DNA of 12,233 nucleotides from JAGNZR01 sp051646055 (lineage in GTDB: Bacteria > Fusobacteriota > Fusobacteriia > Fusobacteriales > Fusobacteriaceae), in NCBI GenBank assembly GCA_051646055.1, contig JBOFCM010000040.1:1-12233 (forward strand), given 5' to 3'. The position numbers were made by a program, and so were the translations under genes. Every line of letters begins with the position of its first letter. Positions within the stretch are counted from its first letter, which is position 1. The notes beneath the pieces were generated by a model. The model did no database searches. It saw only the letters and a list, made by a program, of their open reading frames with translations, and was not told the DNA's origin. Positions 1 to 6,846 of the stretch are shown piece after piece.

Positions 1-135
1 TTTTACGTCACTGTCTTGGGTGACGTCTCATTACTGAGAATTTTCTGAACTAATTTAGTTCAAAGATTTATTAGATTACTTCTCTATTCTGTTGTTAATG
101 TCCTTTTTGTTTCGTTCACGCTTTTCGTCGTGGAC
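1..135 (-). other. Probable rRNA-operon leader, cut by the left edge
   Basis: This stretch has no ORF. Read leftward it follows a strong promoter and resembles the leader that precedes 16S rRNA in low-GC anaerobes. It contains a GGACATTAACAACAGAATAG element (about 88-107), like the GAACATTGAAAACTGAATAG type common in such leaders, and a boxA-like TCTTTGAACT (about 59-68). Three structured elements lie nearer the edge: a 17-nt palindrome at 46-62 (8-bp arms, one central base), a 5-bp hairpin at 26-39 and a perfect 7-bp hairpin at 5-26 (arms ACGTCAC/GTGACGT, 8-nt loop). These could be antitermination or RNase processing structures. The 16S gene itself is not in view, so the identity is inferred from promoter strength and leader pattern. 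A tRNA or other stable-RNA operon is the main alternative. Confidence 0.55.
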
Positions 136-142
136 AAAATAG

Positions 143-171
143 ATAATATCATAATATCAGAAACTCGTCAA
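143..171 (-). promoter_or_regulatory. Strong sigma-70 promoter, probably of an rRNA operon
   Basis: On the minus strand the -35 box is TTGACG (166-171) and the -10 box is TATTAT (143-148), with an exact 17-nt spacer. Immediately upstream (172-211) are several phased A-tracts, which look like an UP element that binds the RNA polymerase alpha subunit, a hallmark of rRNA promoters. Initiation would fall near 135-137. The promoter sits 40 nt beyond the tagD stop codon with no convincing terminator between, so the surface-polysaccharide transcript may read into the rRNA operon. Confidence 0.65.
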
Positions 172-211
172 CACTTTTTTTGAAATATTTTTCAGATTTT
201 TAATTTTTTTT

Positions 212-598
212 TTATTTCTTGAGATCTACCTTTATTTTACTTGTTGAAATTCCTTTGGTTCTAGGAAGATATACCACTTCACACTGAGATTTCAGAAAGT
301 CAAATTCCTCTTTCCAATCATCTCCCATAACAAAAATATCTATATCGTATTTTTTCACATCGGTAGTCTTCTGCTCCCAAGTTTTCTCTGGAATGACTTC
401 ATCCACATATTTTATAGCTTCCAATATAAGTTTTCTTTCTTCGTAACTATGATATGATTCCTTATGTTTAAGTTCATTGAACTCATCTGTAGATAAACCT
501 ACTATAAGATAATCTCCCAGCTCTTTTGCTCTTTTTAAAATATTGATATGACCCCAGTGAAGAAGATCAAAGGTCCCATATGTTATGACTTTTTTCAT
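212..598 (-). CDS. tagD: Glycerol-3-phosphate cytidylyltransferase
   Basis: Converts sn-glycerol 3-phosphate and CTP to CDP-glycerol and pyrophosphate in the cytoplasm, supplying the activated donor for glycerol-phosphate polymers or side groups. At 128 residues it matches the usual TagD length (about 129) and resembles Bacillus TagD along its whole length. The nucleotidyltransferase signature GTFDLLHWGH lies at residues 8-17, including the HxGH core that binds the CTP phosphates. The second family motif, RTKGISTSKI, is at residues 113-122. The ATG has a TAGGAGG ribosome binding site that overlaps the TAG stop of the flippase gene upstream (9-nt gap), so the two are probably translationally coupled. 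It is the last gene of the leftward surface-glycan group. Its donor product is what the glycerophosphotransferase at 2087-3226 needs. Function is very likely; the polymer it feeds is unknown. Confidence 0.95.
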   Translation of the reverse strand: MKKVITYGTFDLLHWGHINILKRAKELGDYLIVGLSTDEFNELKHKESYHSYEERKLILEAIKYVDEVIPEKTWEQKTTDVKKYDIDIFVMGDDWKEEFDFLKSQCEVVYLPRTKGISTSKIKVDLKK

Positions 599-607
599 TC
601 CTACCTC

Positions 608-2065
608 CTAAAGTAATTTACTTTTTAAGATTTCTATAACCTTATATGTAAAATATTCTTTTTTACATATCAACCAGCCCACATATATAATCTTATAAAT
701 TATTCCTATGAGTATAAACTCCACAAAAACATTCCCTGTCAATATCCCAGTTCTGCTGTTAAAATATTTTAATCCCCCCGCTACTAAAAAGGCCAGAAGA
801 GCTGGATATATGTAAAGCTTCTGCTTTCCTGATAAAATTTTATGATTGGGAAATATTTTATCTATCTCTCTTGTCCTAAGATAACACACTATAAATTCCG
901 CTATAAGTGTTGCCACTGCTGCACCAAGTATGGAATATTTGGGTATCAGAATCAGGTTCAGTATCAAATTTATTCCCAAACCTATAAGAGCTACTTTCAA
1001 GACCTTTTTTTCATTGTTGGTCGGTATGAGCACCTGTGAGGATGCAAAACTGCTTATACTTATAAATATTATAACCGGAATCATTATTCTCATAGGTGCT
1101 ATAGATGCCATGTACCCATTTCCAGAAAGCATAATTATTAAATTATCAGCTAACACAAACATGAGTAATGCTGCTGGAAGTGTCATAAAAAATATGAAAT
1201 TAAGATTCATCTCCATATCTCTATATACTTCGCTTTCTCTTCCGTGTTTAATATTTTCTATTATTCTCGGAGAAAGTACAACTCCCAGGGAAGCTATTAT
1301 GGGAAGAACTATTTTTACCATTTTTATAGAGACAGAATAAAATCCCACACTTTGATTTCCCTTTAAAATTCCCAGCATTGTAGAATCTAAATTCAAGTAC
1401 GCTGTTTGGGAAAGAATATAGAAAAATATTATGAGAAGAGGCTTCACATGTTTCCTAAATTCACTTTTCTCTATTTTAAAATTCAGATAACTCCTTATGG
1501 AATACATATCAGCAATTTTCACAAGTACTTCCGGTATAATCATTACTATGGCAAAAATTATATAATCCTGAGGTTTTCTTACAAAAATCAGAAGAAAAAT
1601 AAGAGAAACGCCTCTAGTGACTATGAGTCTCATTGTTCTTCGTTTATGATTTTCAAGTGCCATAAAAAGATAGTCCAGATTCATAAAAGCTAAAATAACC
1701 GTGAGCCCCATGACCAAAAGGAGCTCTTTCTCCCCCTGAAGGCTTGGAGTCAGATATACTGCCGCCAGATAGAAAAAAAAACTTAGAACGCTTGAAAACA
1801 TTGTAATCATAAATATTCCGCTAAACTCTCTTTTGAATTCTTCAATACTGCTCTTTACTCTGGCCAGTTCTCGTAGACCATAGGACTGAACTCCTAGATT
1901 TGCCAAGGTTATGAAGTAGCTGGTCACAGAAAGTGCGAAGGAATACTTTCCATAGTTTTCAGCTGTGAGGACTCTAGATGCATAGGGAAAAAGGAGCATA
2001 GGGAATATTATGTTGGCAAAAACTATGATTATATTAAGAATATAGTTTTTTACAATTTTACTCAT
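608..2065 (-). CDS. Polysaccharide flippase (Wzx/RfbX type, MOP superfamily)
   Basis: A 485-residue, very hydrophobic polytopic protein with roughly 12-14 predicted helices. The N-terminus has the layout of the Polysacc_synt family: a short basic start, a first helix running into an FPYASRVL segment and a GxYG turn (residues about 20-40), then LANLG-x-QSYGLRELA. Such proteins move undecaprenyl-linked glycan units from the cytoplasmic to the periplasmic face of the inner membrane. The ATG follows a GGGGGAG ribosome binding site. The gene lies 21 nt after the glycerophosphotransferase gene and its stop overlaps the tagD ribosome binding site, so all three look co-transcribed. Gram-positive wall teichoic acid is normally exported by a TagGH ABC transporter. 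A Wzx-type flippase here points to an O-antigen-like or capsule-like route. The substrate cannot be read from sequence, and no Wzy polymerase or WaaL ligase is visible in the window. Confidence 0.88.
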   Translation of the reverse strand: MSKIVKNYILNIIIVFANIIFPMLLFPYASRVLTAENYGKYSFALSVTSYFITLANLGVQSYGLRELARVKSSIEEFKREFSGIFMITMFSSVLSFFFYLAAVYLTPSLQGEKELLLVMGLTVILAFMNLDYLFMALENHKRRTMRLIVTRGVSLIFLLIFVRKPQDYIIFAIVMIIPEVLVKIADMYSIRSYLNFKIEKSEFRKHVKPLLIIFFYILSQTAYLNLDSTMLGILKGNQSVGFYSVSIKMVKIVLPIIASLGVVLSPRIIENIKHGRESEVYRDMEMNLNFIFFMTLPAALLMFVLADNLIIMLSGNGYMASIAPMRIMIPVIIFISISSFASSQVLIPTNNEKKVLKVALIGLGINLILNLILIPKYSILGAAVATLIAEFIVCYLRTREIDKIFPNHKILSGKQKLYIYPALLAFLVAGGLKYFNSRTGILTGNVFVEFILIGIIYKIIYVGWLICKKEYFTYKVIEILKSKLL

Positions 2066-2086
2066 CTCTCCCCCTTTTTATCCGTT

Positions 2087-3226
2087 TTATAGTAGCCCTA
2101 TTTTTTTCAGTATCTTTTCACTGCTTCCTTCAAATTCCGTGTCGTTAAATTTTTTATTAAACTGATCCAGATGTTCTATAAATTTCTCTGTATCTTTTTT
2201 CACATTTTCAATCTCCTCTATTACACCATCTTCATCCCTACATATAGGTCCCGGTACCGTTTCCTCATAAGGAAAGTAAAATCCTCTGTCATCATCTCTA
2301 TATTTTTCAAAATCATAGGGATAGAATATCATAGGCTTTTTAAGTATGGCAAAATCAAAAAATACCGAAGAGTAATCTGTTATGAGTATATCTGTAACTG
2401 CATAGAGTTCCTGAATATCATCATATTTTGAGGCATCTATGACATAGCCATTTTCAAAAATTTCAGGACTTATCACCTTGACATTGGGGTGAACTCTCAC
2501 TAAAAAATTATAATCTTCTCCCAACTCCCGCTTCAGTTTTTCACAGCTGAACTTTATCCCATAGTTCTCTGTCTCTCCCAATCTGAAGGTAGGAGCATAG
2601 AGTATATTTTTCTTTTTCGGATTGATTCCAAGGATTTCAATGACTTTTTCCCGAATTTTTTCTCTGTCTGCACCGATAAGAAATTCATTTCTAGGGTACA
2701 TTGCATTTATCATTATATTTTTAGAAACTTTGAAGGCTTTACTGAAAAGTTTGTTGAGCATGGTACTTGGAGATATTAAATAGTCCCAGTAGCCACTTTC
2801 AATCTCCCAGCTTTTTCTGCTTACCTCATACTGTTCTCCCTCAATATCCTGAGCTATTTTTTTTAGAGGCGTTCCATGCCAAGTCTGGAGGTATACAGTC
2901 TCTTTTCTAGGTTCTCTCAGATGGTAACCGTGACAGTTATCTATCCAATATGCCGATGTGGCACTGTAATAAAGATACTGCCATGTGTTGATGCCTATGA
3001 GTTTTACATTTTTTTCCTTCAGTTCAGAATTTTCTCTATTCTGGACCCAGATTATGTCCAAATCACTCCTATGTTTTATTAGCTCTTCAAAAAGAAATCT
3101 GGGACTATCACTGTAATTTCTTCCAAAATACGAGCTAAAAAGAACTCTATTTTTCTTAATAGGAAATATCCAGAAAAACTTATAAAATATTTTATAAATT
3201 AGAAAAAAAATTACTTTTCTTAGCAT
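2087..3226 (-). CDS. CDP-glycerol glycerophosphotransferase (TagB/TagF family)
   Basis: Transfers glycerol phosphate from CDP-glycerol to a lipid-linked or glycan acceptor, with CMP as by-product, at the cytoplasmic face of the inner membrane. Family landmarks (Pfam Glyphos_transf) are all present: QTWHGTPLK with the catalytic-region His117, RVHPNV around His246, and ITDYSSVFFDF at about 282-292. A DDDRGFYF-x-P-x-E-x-V-x-GP segment at 311-327 corresponds to the CDP-glycerol-binding end of the family. The N-terminal 20 residues are hydrophobic and aromatic and may lie on the membrane. At 379 residues it is a single catalytic domain, like Bacillus TagB (about 380) and shorter than TagF polymerases, which carry an extra N-terminal domain. 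It could therefore add one unit rather than polymerise, but length alone does not decide this. It starts 23 nt after the carboxypeptidase stop with a GGGGAG site, and tagD in the same group makes its donor. Confidence 0.93.
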   Translation of the reverse strand: MLRKVIFFLIYKIFYKFFWIFPIKKNRVLFSSYFGRNYSDSPRFLFEELIKHRSDLDIIWVQNRENSELKEKNVKLIGINTWQYLYYSATSAYWIDNCHGYHLREPRKETVYLQTWHGTPLKKIAQDIEGEQYEVSRKSWEIESGYWDYLISPSTMLNKLFSKAFKVSKNIMINAMYPRNEFLIGADREKIREKVIEILGINPKKKNILYAPTFRLGETENYGIKFSCEKLKRELGEDYNFLVRVHPNVKVISPEIFENGYVIDASKYDDIQELYAVTDILITDYSSVFFDFAILKKPMIFYPYDFEKYRDDDRGFYFPYEETVPGPICRDEDGVIEEIENVKKDTEKFIEHLDQFNKKFNDTEFEGSSEKILKKIGLL

Positions 3227-3249
3227 AATTATCTCCCCACTAGACTCAA

Positions 3250-4401
3250 TTAAAATCTATCCATAAGAGTCTCAAAAAAGCCCTTTTTCTCCACCACTTC
3301 TTTAGTCAGAAGTTTTCCACTCTCCACTATTTTTCCATTAAGAATAACTTTATAACTTCCAGCCTCTGTATTTATAGCCACTGGTGCCATCAATTTTCTC
3401 ATGTTCTCTGTTTCTATCTTAATGGAATCATCTTTATCTACAACAAAAGAAAAATCTTTTTCAGGATAAAGAGAAACCGAAAGAGCCATGCCTTTCTCTA
3501 CTGGAATATTCATCATACTTTTATTTTTATCTAAAAAATTCTTCTTTTTATAATTTTTATTGAATCTGTCCACCAGTTCTAAAACCTTGTTATCCCTAAT
3601 TTTTTGAGTTTTCCCACCCATAACGACATAATGAGTTCTCAGGTCATTGAGCTCACTTATTATAGAAACATTAAATCCTGAATTTCCGTGATAACCTGTT
3701 TTTAATCCAATTATACCCTCTTTTCCAAGAAGAAGATTTTTATTTCTTAGTTGAATAGTTTCATTATCTATCTTAGGATTTTTAAGTTTGGCAATTTCAA
3801 GATAACCAGGATGTTTAGATGCTTCCAGACTGAGCTTATATACTGCATAGGCTGATGCAACATCCATTCCTTCCTTTGTCATTCTTGTAGGTAGTCCCGC
3901 TGGTGTATAGAATTTCATCTCCTCTTCCAGTCCCAGCTCCTTTGCTTTGTCATTCATCATCCTGATAAAATTCGCATAACCTTTTCCCACATATTCAGCT
4001 ATAGCATAGCTGGCATTGTTAGCCGAATGAACTCCTGAAGCCATAACCAAATCTCTCAATTTAAATTTCTGCCCAACTTTTACAGGTATCATACTTCCAC
4101 CCTGTCTAGCTGCATTCCATGTTATCTCTACCTCATCATCTAACGATACCTCGCCTCTATCTATAGCTTCAAAGGTAAGCAACATTGTCATTATTTTTGT
4201 AACTGAGGCCAGAGGTCTCACCTCATGCATATTTTCTGAAAAATATATCCTACCCTTCTCATCTCCTACCAAGTAAGCATGGTAATCTGGTCTGTTATCA
4301 ATCTGCTCCTGAACACTTTTCACTCCTGAAGTTTTTACTGTTTTTACTGCTGGAAAGGCTGTGCTTCCTACTAGTAACATGGTCAATAATATTTTTTTCA
4401 T
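3250..4401 (-). CDS. D-alanyl-D-alanine carboxypeptidase (PBP5/DacF type, S11)
   Basis: Periplasmic low-molecular-weight penicillin-binding protein that removes the terminal D-Ala from peptidoglycan pentapeptides and so limits cross-linking. The 383 residues contain all three active-site motifs: SVTK with the acylated Ser66 and Lys69, SAN at 126-128 and KTG at 234-236. An N-terminal signal peptide (residues 1 to about 18) and a beta-rich PBP5_C domain (about 275-360) flank the catalytic domain. The C-terminal dozen residues, ending FFETLMDRF, are amphipathic and may anchor the protein to the inner-membrane surface, as in E. coli PBP5. The ATG is preceded by AAAGGA. It follows a terminator and a likely promoter, so it is probably the first gene of the leftward surface-glycan group. 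Whether it takes part in glycerol-phosphate glycan metabolism or is simply adjacent is not clear. Confidence 0.93.
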   Translation of the reverse strand: MKKILLTMLLVGSTAFPAVKTVKTSGVKSVQEQIDNRPDYHAYLVGDEKGRIYFSENMHEVRPLASVTKIMTMLLTFEAIDRGEVSLDDEVEITWNAARQGGSMIPVKVGQKFKLRDLVMASGVHSANNASYAIAEYVGKGYANFIRMMNDKAKELGLEEEMKFYTPAGLPTRMTKEGMDVASAYAVYKLSLEASKHPGYLEIAKLKNPKIDNETIQLRNKNLLLGKEGIIGLKTGYHGNSGFNVSIISELNDLRTHYVVMGGKTQKIRDNKVLELVDRFNKNYKKKNFLDKNKSMMNIPVEKGMALSVSLYPEKDFSFVVDKDDSIKIETENMRKLMAPVAINTEAGSYKVILNGKIVESGKLLTKEVVEKKGFFETLMDRF

Positions 4402-4437
4402 TTTTTTCCTTTCACTCTCATATTTTTATCATTCTAC

Positions 4438-4479
4438 ATTATACTGAAAAACTGTGGTTTTTCTTCTTTTTTTATTATA
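4438..4479 (-). promoter_or_regulatory. Possible promoter region for the carboxypeptidase/tag gene group
   Basis: The gap between the nifU terminator and the carboxypeptidase start holds two perfect minus-strand TATAAT hexamers, at 4438-4443 and 4474-4479. Neither has a good -35 hexamer at 16-18 nt, so the active one cannot be chosen by eye. Position alone argues that a promoter must lie here, because the preceding operon ends at a strong terminator. Confidence 0.4.
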
Positions 4480-4487
4480 CTAAGTGC

Positions 4488-4520
4488 AAAAAAAAATAGC
4501 CAGTATTTTCTGGCTATTTT
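4488..4520 (-). terminator. Rho-independent terminator after nifU
   Basis: An 11-bp perfect stem (4493-4503 with 4510-4520; minus-strand arm AAAATAGCCAG) and a 6-nt loop are followed on the minus strand by nine T residues (4488-4496). It begins 4 nt past the nifU stop codon and should end the leftward nifS-nifU transcript. Confidence 0.9.
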
Positions 4521-4524
4521 CATA

Positions 4525-4896
4525 TTATTTTTTCTTGTTTAAATAGTCTTCGATGGCTAACTTTATCGCTTCCTCAGCTAGAACTGAACAATGCATCTTT
4601 ACAGGAGGTAGCCCACCTAACTCTTCAACAACAGCTTTGTTAGTTATTTTTAAAGCCTCTTCCACTGTTTTTCCAAGTACAAGCTCTGTTGAAACAGATG
4701 ATGAAGCAATCGCTGAAGCACATCCGAATGTTCTGAACTTAACATCTGTTATAGTTTCGTTTTCTATCTTAAGGAATATCTCCATGATATCTCCGCAGCT
4801 TGCATTTCCAACTTTTCCATATCCGTCTGGATTTTCCATAACTCCTACGTTTTGAGGGTCCATAAAGTGTTTCATTACTTTTTCTGTATATTGCAT
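4525..4896 (-). CDS. nifU: Fe-S cluster assembly scaffold, NifU/IscU type
   Basis: Scaffold on which iron and the sulfur delivered by NifS are built into [2Fe-2S] or [4Fe-4S] clusters before transfer to target proteins. At 123 residues it is a single IscU-like domain without the central ferredoxin or C-terminal Nfu domains of nitrogen-fixation NifU. The three cluster-ligand cysteines are Cys34 (in NASCGD, with the conserved Asp36), Cys59 (FGCA) and Cys103 (MHCS). The ATG has an AAGGAG site. It lies 21 nt downstream of nifS in the same transcript, the usual pairing. Members of this branch are often named NifU even in organisms that do not fix nitrogen. No nitrogenase gene is in view, so a housekeeping role is the safer reading. 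Confidence 0.93.
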   Translation of the reverse strand: MQYTEKVMKHFMDPQNVGVMENPDGYGKVGNASCGDIMEIFLKIENETITDVKFRTFGCASAIASSSVSTELVLGKTVEEALKITNKAVVEELGGLPPVKMHCSVLAEEAIKLAIEDYLNKKK

Positions 4897-4917
4897 AGTT
4901 TTCTCCTTATCTCTTCC

Positions 4918-6087
4918 TTAGTTTTGACTGAACTCATTCCACAGCGGGGATATCATTCTGAGCTTATTTATTACTTCTACCACTACACCTATAGTATAGT
5001 CTATCTCTTCCTTGGTGTTATCTTTTCCAAGACTAAATCTGATTGTTCCATGAGCAAACTCAACAGGAACTCCCATCGCTAGCAATACATGGGAAGCCTG
5101 AAGTTCATCTGAAGAGCAAGCTGATCCTGAACTTACTCCTATTCCTTTATAGTCTAGAGACAGAAGTATAGATTCTCCCTCTAAATATCTGAATTGAACA
5201 CTTGAAGTCCCTGGAAGTCTCTTTGCTTCTTTAGCATTGATAACTATCTCAGGAAGTTTTTGGAGAAGTTGCTCCTCAAAATAATTTCTCAGTGATTCTT
5301 CATGCTTTATATTTTTATCCATGTTATCTACTGCATTTTGAAGGGCTTTTGCCATTCCCACCATACCCGCTACATTAGAAGTCCCAGGTCTAAGTTTTCT
5401 CTCCTGTCCTCCACCTGTTATTGTTTTTCCAAGCCTAACTCCATTTCTCAAGTATAGCGCTCCTATACCTTTAGGTCCATGAAATTTGTGGGCAGAAAAT
5501 ACTAGAAGGTCTGCTCCTATAGCTTTTGGATCCACGGGAATTTTTCCCATAGTCTGAACCGCATCCACATGGAATAGGATTTTGTGTTCCTTGGCTATCT
5601 TACCTATCTCTTCTACAGGTTGGATAGTTCCAGTTTCATTGTTAGCATGCATAACAGAGATTAGTATCGTTTCATCTGTTATCGCTTCCTTGAGTGCATC
5701 TAAAGACACCACTCCGTCCTTATCTACAGGAAGAACAGTCACTTGGAATCCCTCTTTTTTGAGATCTGCAAAAGTTTCTTTAACACCAGGATGTTCCACA
5801 GCAGATGTAATGATATGGTTTCCTCTATTTTTATATGATTTAGCTATTCCTCTTATGGCAAGGTTATCTGCCTCTACTCCTGAGCCCGTAAAAATTATCT
5901 CAGCAGGTTCTACCCCTAGAATCTCTGCTATTTTTTCTCTAGATTCTGTCATAGCTTTTCCAGCTTCCCTTCCGAAACTATGGTGACTCGAAGCATTTCC
6001 AAAAACCTCTGTCATATATGGTATCATGGCGTCTAAGACGTCTCTATCTAATTTAGTTGTTGCGTTATTATCCAGGTATACTCTCAT
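4918..6087 (-). CDS. nifS: Cysteine desulfurase (NifS/IscS, class I)
   Basis: PLP enzyme that converts cysteine to alanine and passes the sulfur, as a persulfide, to the NifU scaffold. The chosen ATG at 6087 gives 389 residues beginning MRVYLDNNAT, the typical NifS/IscS N-terminus, and has an AGGGAGG site. A longer in-frame start at 6126 would add 13 unconserved residues, remove the ribosome binding site and lie beside the -10 box, so it is rejected. Key residues: His99 (VEHPGV), stacking on PLP; Asp175 in HVDAVQ; Lys201 in SAHK, the Schiff-base lysine; and Cys324 in SGSACSS, the persulfide carrier. It is followed after 21 nt by nifU. A good promoter lies directly upstream (6129-6157), so the pair can be expressed apart from nth. 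No IscR-type regulator gene is nearby. Confidence 0.95.
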   Translation of the reverse strand: MRVYLDNNATTKLDRDVLDAMIPYMTEVFGNASSHHSFGREAGKAMTESREKIAEILGVEPAEIIFTGSGVEADNLAIRGIAKSYKNRGNHIITSAVEHPGVKETFADLKKEGFQVTVLPVDKDGVVSLDALKEAITDETILISVMHANNETGTIQPVEEIGKIAKEHKILFHVDAVQTMGKIPVDPKAIGADLLVFSAHKFHGPKGIGALYLRNGVRLGKTITGGGQERKLRPGTSNVAGMVGMAKALQNAVDNMDKNIKHEESLRNYFEEQLLQKLPEIVINAKEAKRLPGTSSVQFRYLEGESILLSLDYKGIGVSSGSACSSDELQASHVLLAMGVPVEFAHGTIRFSLGKDNTKEEIDYTIGVVVEVINKLRMISPLWNEFSQN

Positions 6088-6128
6088 AAGTGTAACCCTC
6101 CCTAATTTTTTTAAAACCTTATACATAA

Positions 6129-6157
6129 TTTATATCATTCTTTATTTGTAGTGTCAA
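6129..6157 (-). promoter_or_regulatory. Sigma-70 promoter of nifS-nifU
   Basis: Minus strand: -35 TTGACA (6152-6157), 17-nt spacer, -10 TATAAA (6129-6134), near-consensus. Transcription would start about 35 nt ahead of the nifS ATG. It lies in the 92-nt gap between nth and nifS, where no terminator is visible, so nifS is probably served both by this promoter and by read-through from nth. Confidence 0.75.
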
Positions 6158-6191
6158 GAATTATTTTTTATTTTTCAAGTCAAGAATTATT
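6153..6191. repeat. 13-bp direct repeat, 26-bp period, over the nifS -35 box
   Basis: The 13-mer AATAATTCTTGAC (minus strand) occurs exactly twice, at 6153-6165 and 6179-6191. The left copy includes most of the nifS -35 box. The right copy covers the last codons and stop of nth and also carries a TTGAC. The start-to-start distance is 26 bp, about two and a half helical turns. It may be a duplicated promoter element, a paired regulator site or a chance local duplication in AT-rich DNA. Confidence 0.6.
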
Positions 6192-6821
6192 CGTTAATCC
6201 ATAGTCACAAAACTCTTTGATTTCACACTCTTTACAACGGGGTCTTCTGGCTATACATTTATCTCTCCCATGAAGAATCAAATAATGTGAAAAATCTATC
6301 CAATCTCTCTTGGGAACTATTTTCATAAGTTCCTGTTCTATCTTTAGGGGGTCCTGATTTTTTACAATTCCTATCAGATTAGTAAGTCTTCTTACATGGG
6401 TATCTACCGTTATTCCTTCAGCTAGCCTCCAAATCTCACCTCTTACCACATTTGCTGTTTTTCTTCCTACTCCTGCCAAACCTGTGAGTTCATCCATTCC
6501 CTTAGGAACCTCTCCCTCATATTTTTCCAAAATCTGCTGGCTACACAGCTTTATATTTTTGGCCTTATTTCTATAAAATCCTGTACTTCTTACCAGTTCC
6601 TCTATCTCTTCCAAAGGCATCTGGGCAAACTCTCCAGGGGTATTCACTTTTTTAAACATAGCTTCTGTTACTATATTCACCCTTACATCTGTACACTGAG
6701 CTGAAAGTATTACAGCCACCAGAAGTTCAAAAGGAGTTTTGTATTCTAAAGCACATTTTGGATCTCCAAATTTTTCATGGAGAATTTTTATTATATTTCT
6801 TACCTTTTCTTTTTTCGTCAT
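6180..6821 (-). CDS. nth: Endonuclease III, [4Fe-4S] DNA glycosylase/AP lyase
   Basis: Base-excision repair enzyme that removes oxidised pyrimidines and cuts the abasic site by beta-elimination. With the ATG at 6821 it has 213 residues, the usual Nth size, and a GGGGAGG site 7 nt upstream. An in-frame GTG at 6836 would consume that site and is rejected. The helix-hairpin-helix is LTGLAGVGRKTANVV (112-126), with catalytic Lys121 followed by Asp140 in VDTHVRR. The C-terminal cluster loop has the C-x6-C-x2-C-x5-C pattern at Cys189, 196, 199 and 205. Its stop (TGA) lies within the direct repeat that overlaps the nifS promoter. It starts 25 nt after the GHL10 gene stop, so the two are probably co-transcribed. 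Standing next to nifSU, which make Fe-S clusters, is functionally suggestive but may be incidental. Confidence 0.95.
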   Translation of the reverse strand: MTKKEKVRNIIKILHEKFGDPKCALEYKTPFELLVAVILSAQCTDVRVNIVTEAMFKKVNTPGEFAQMPLEEIEELVRSTGFYRNKAKNIKLCSQQILEKYEGEVPKGMDELTGLAGVGRKTANVVRGEIWRLAEGITVDTHVRRLTNLIGIVKNQDPLKIEQELMKIVPKRDWIDFSHYLILHGRDKCIARRPRCKECEIKEFCDYGLTNNS

Positions 6822-6846
6822 AAATTTCCTCCCCACTGAAAACAGA

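Noticed and set aside
181..211. TGAAA/TTTCA hairpin after tagD as a leftward terminator.
   Set aside because: The stem is only 5 bp and all A/T except one pair. Read leftward it is followed by A residues rather than T residues, so it cannot act as a terminator for tagD.
930..1340. A 136-codon rightward open frame opposite the flippase gene.
   Set aside because: Its hydrophobic look mirrors the membrane helices of the real gene on the other strand. No promoter or ribosome binding site supports it.
212..3226. Treating the tag genes as proof of a Gram-positive organism.
   Set aside because: The porins with C-terminal Phe and FomA-like layout show an outer membrane. CDP-glycerol genes also occur in Gram-negative surface-polysaccharide loci.
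4553..5986. Rightward open frames of 76-134 codons opposite nifU and nifS.
   Set aside because: They are antisense shadows of well-supported genes, with no ribosome binding sites and no recognisable protein features.
4918..6087. A nitrogen-fixation cluster, because of the NifS/NifU naming.
   Set aside because: No nitrogenase or accessory nif gene is present and NifU is the short IscU-like form. A general Fe-S role is more likely.
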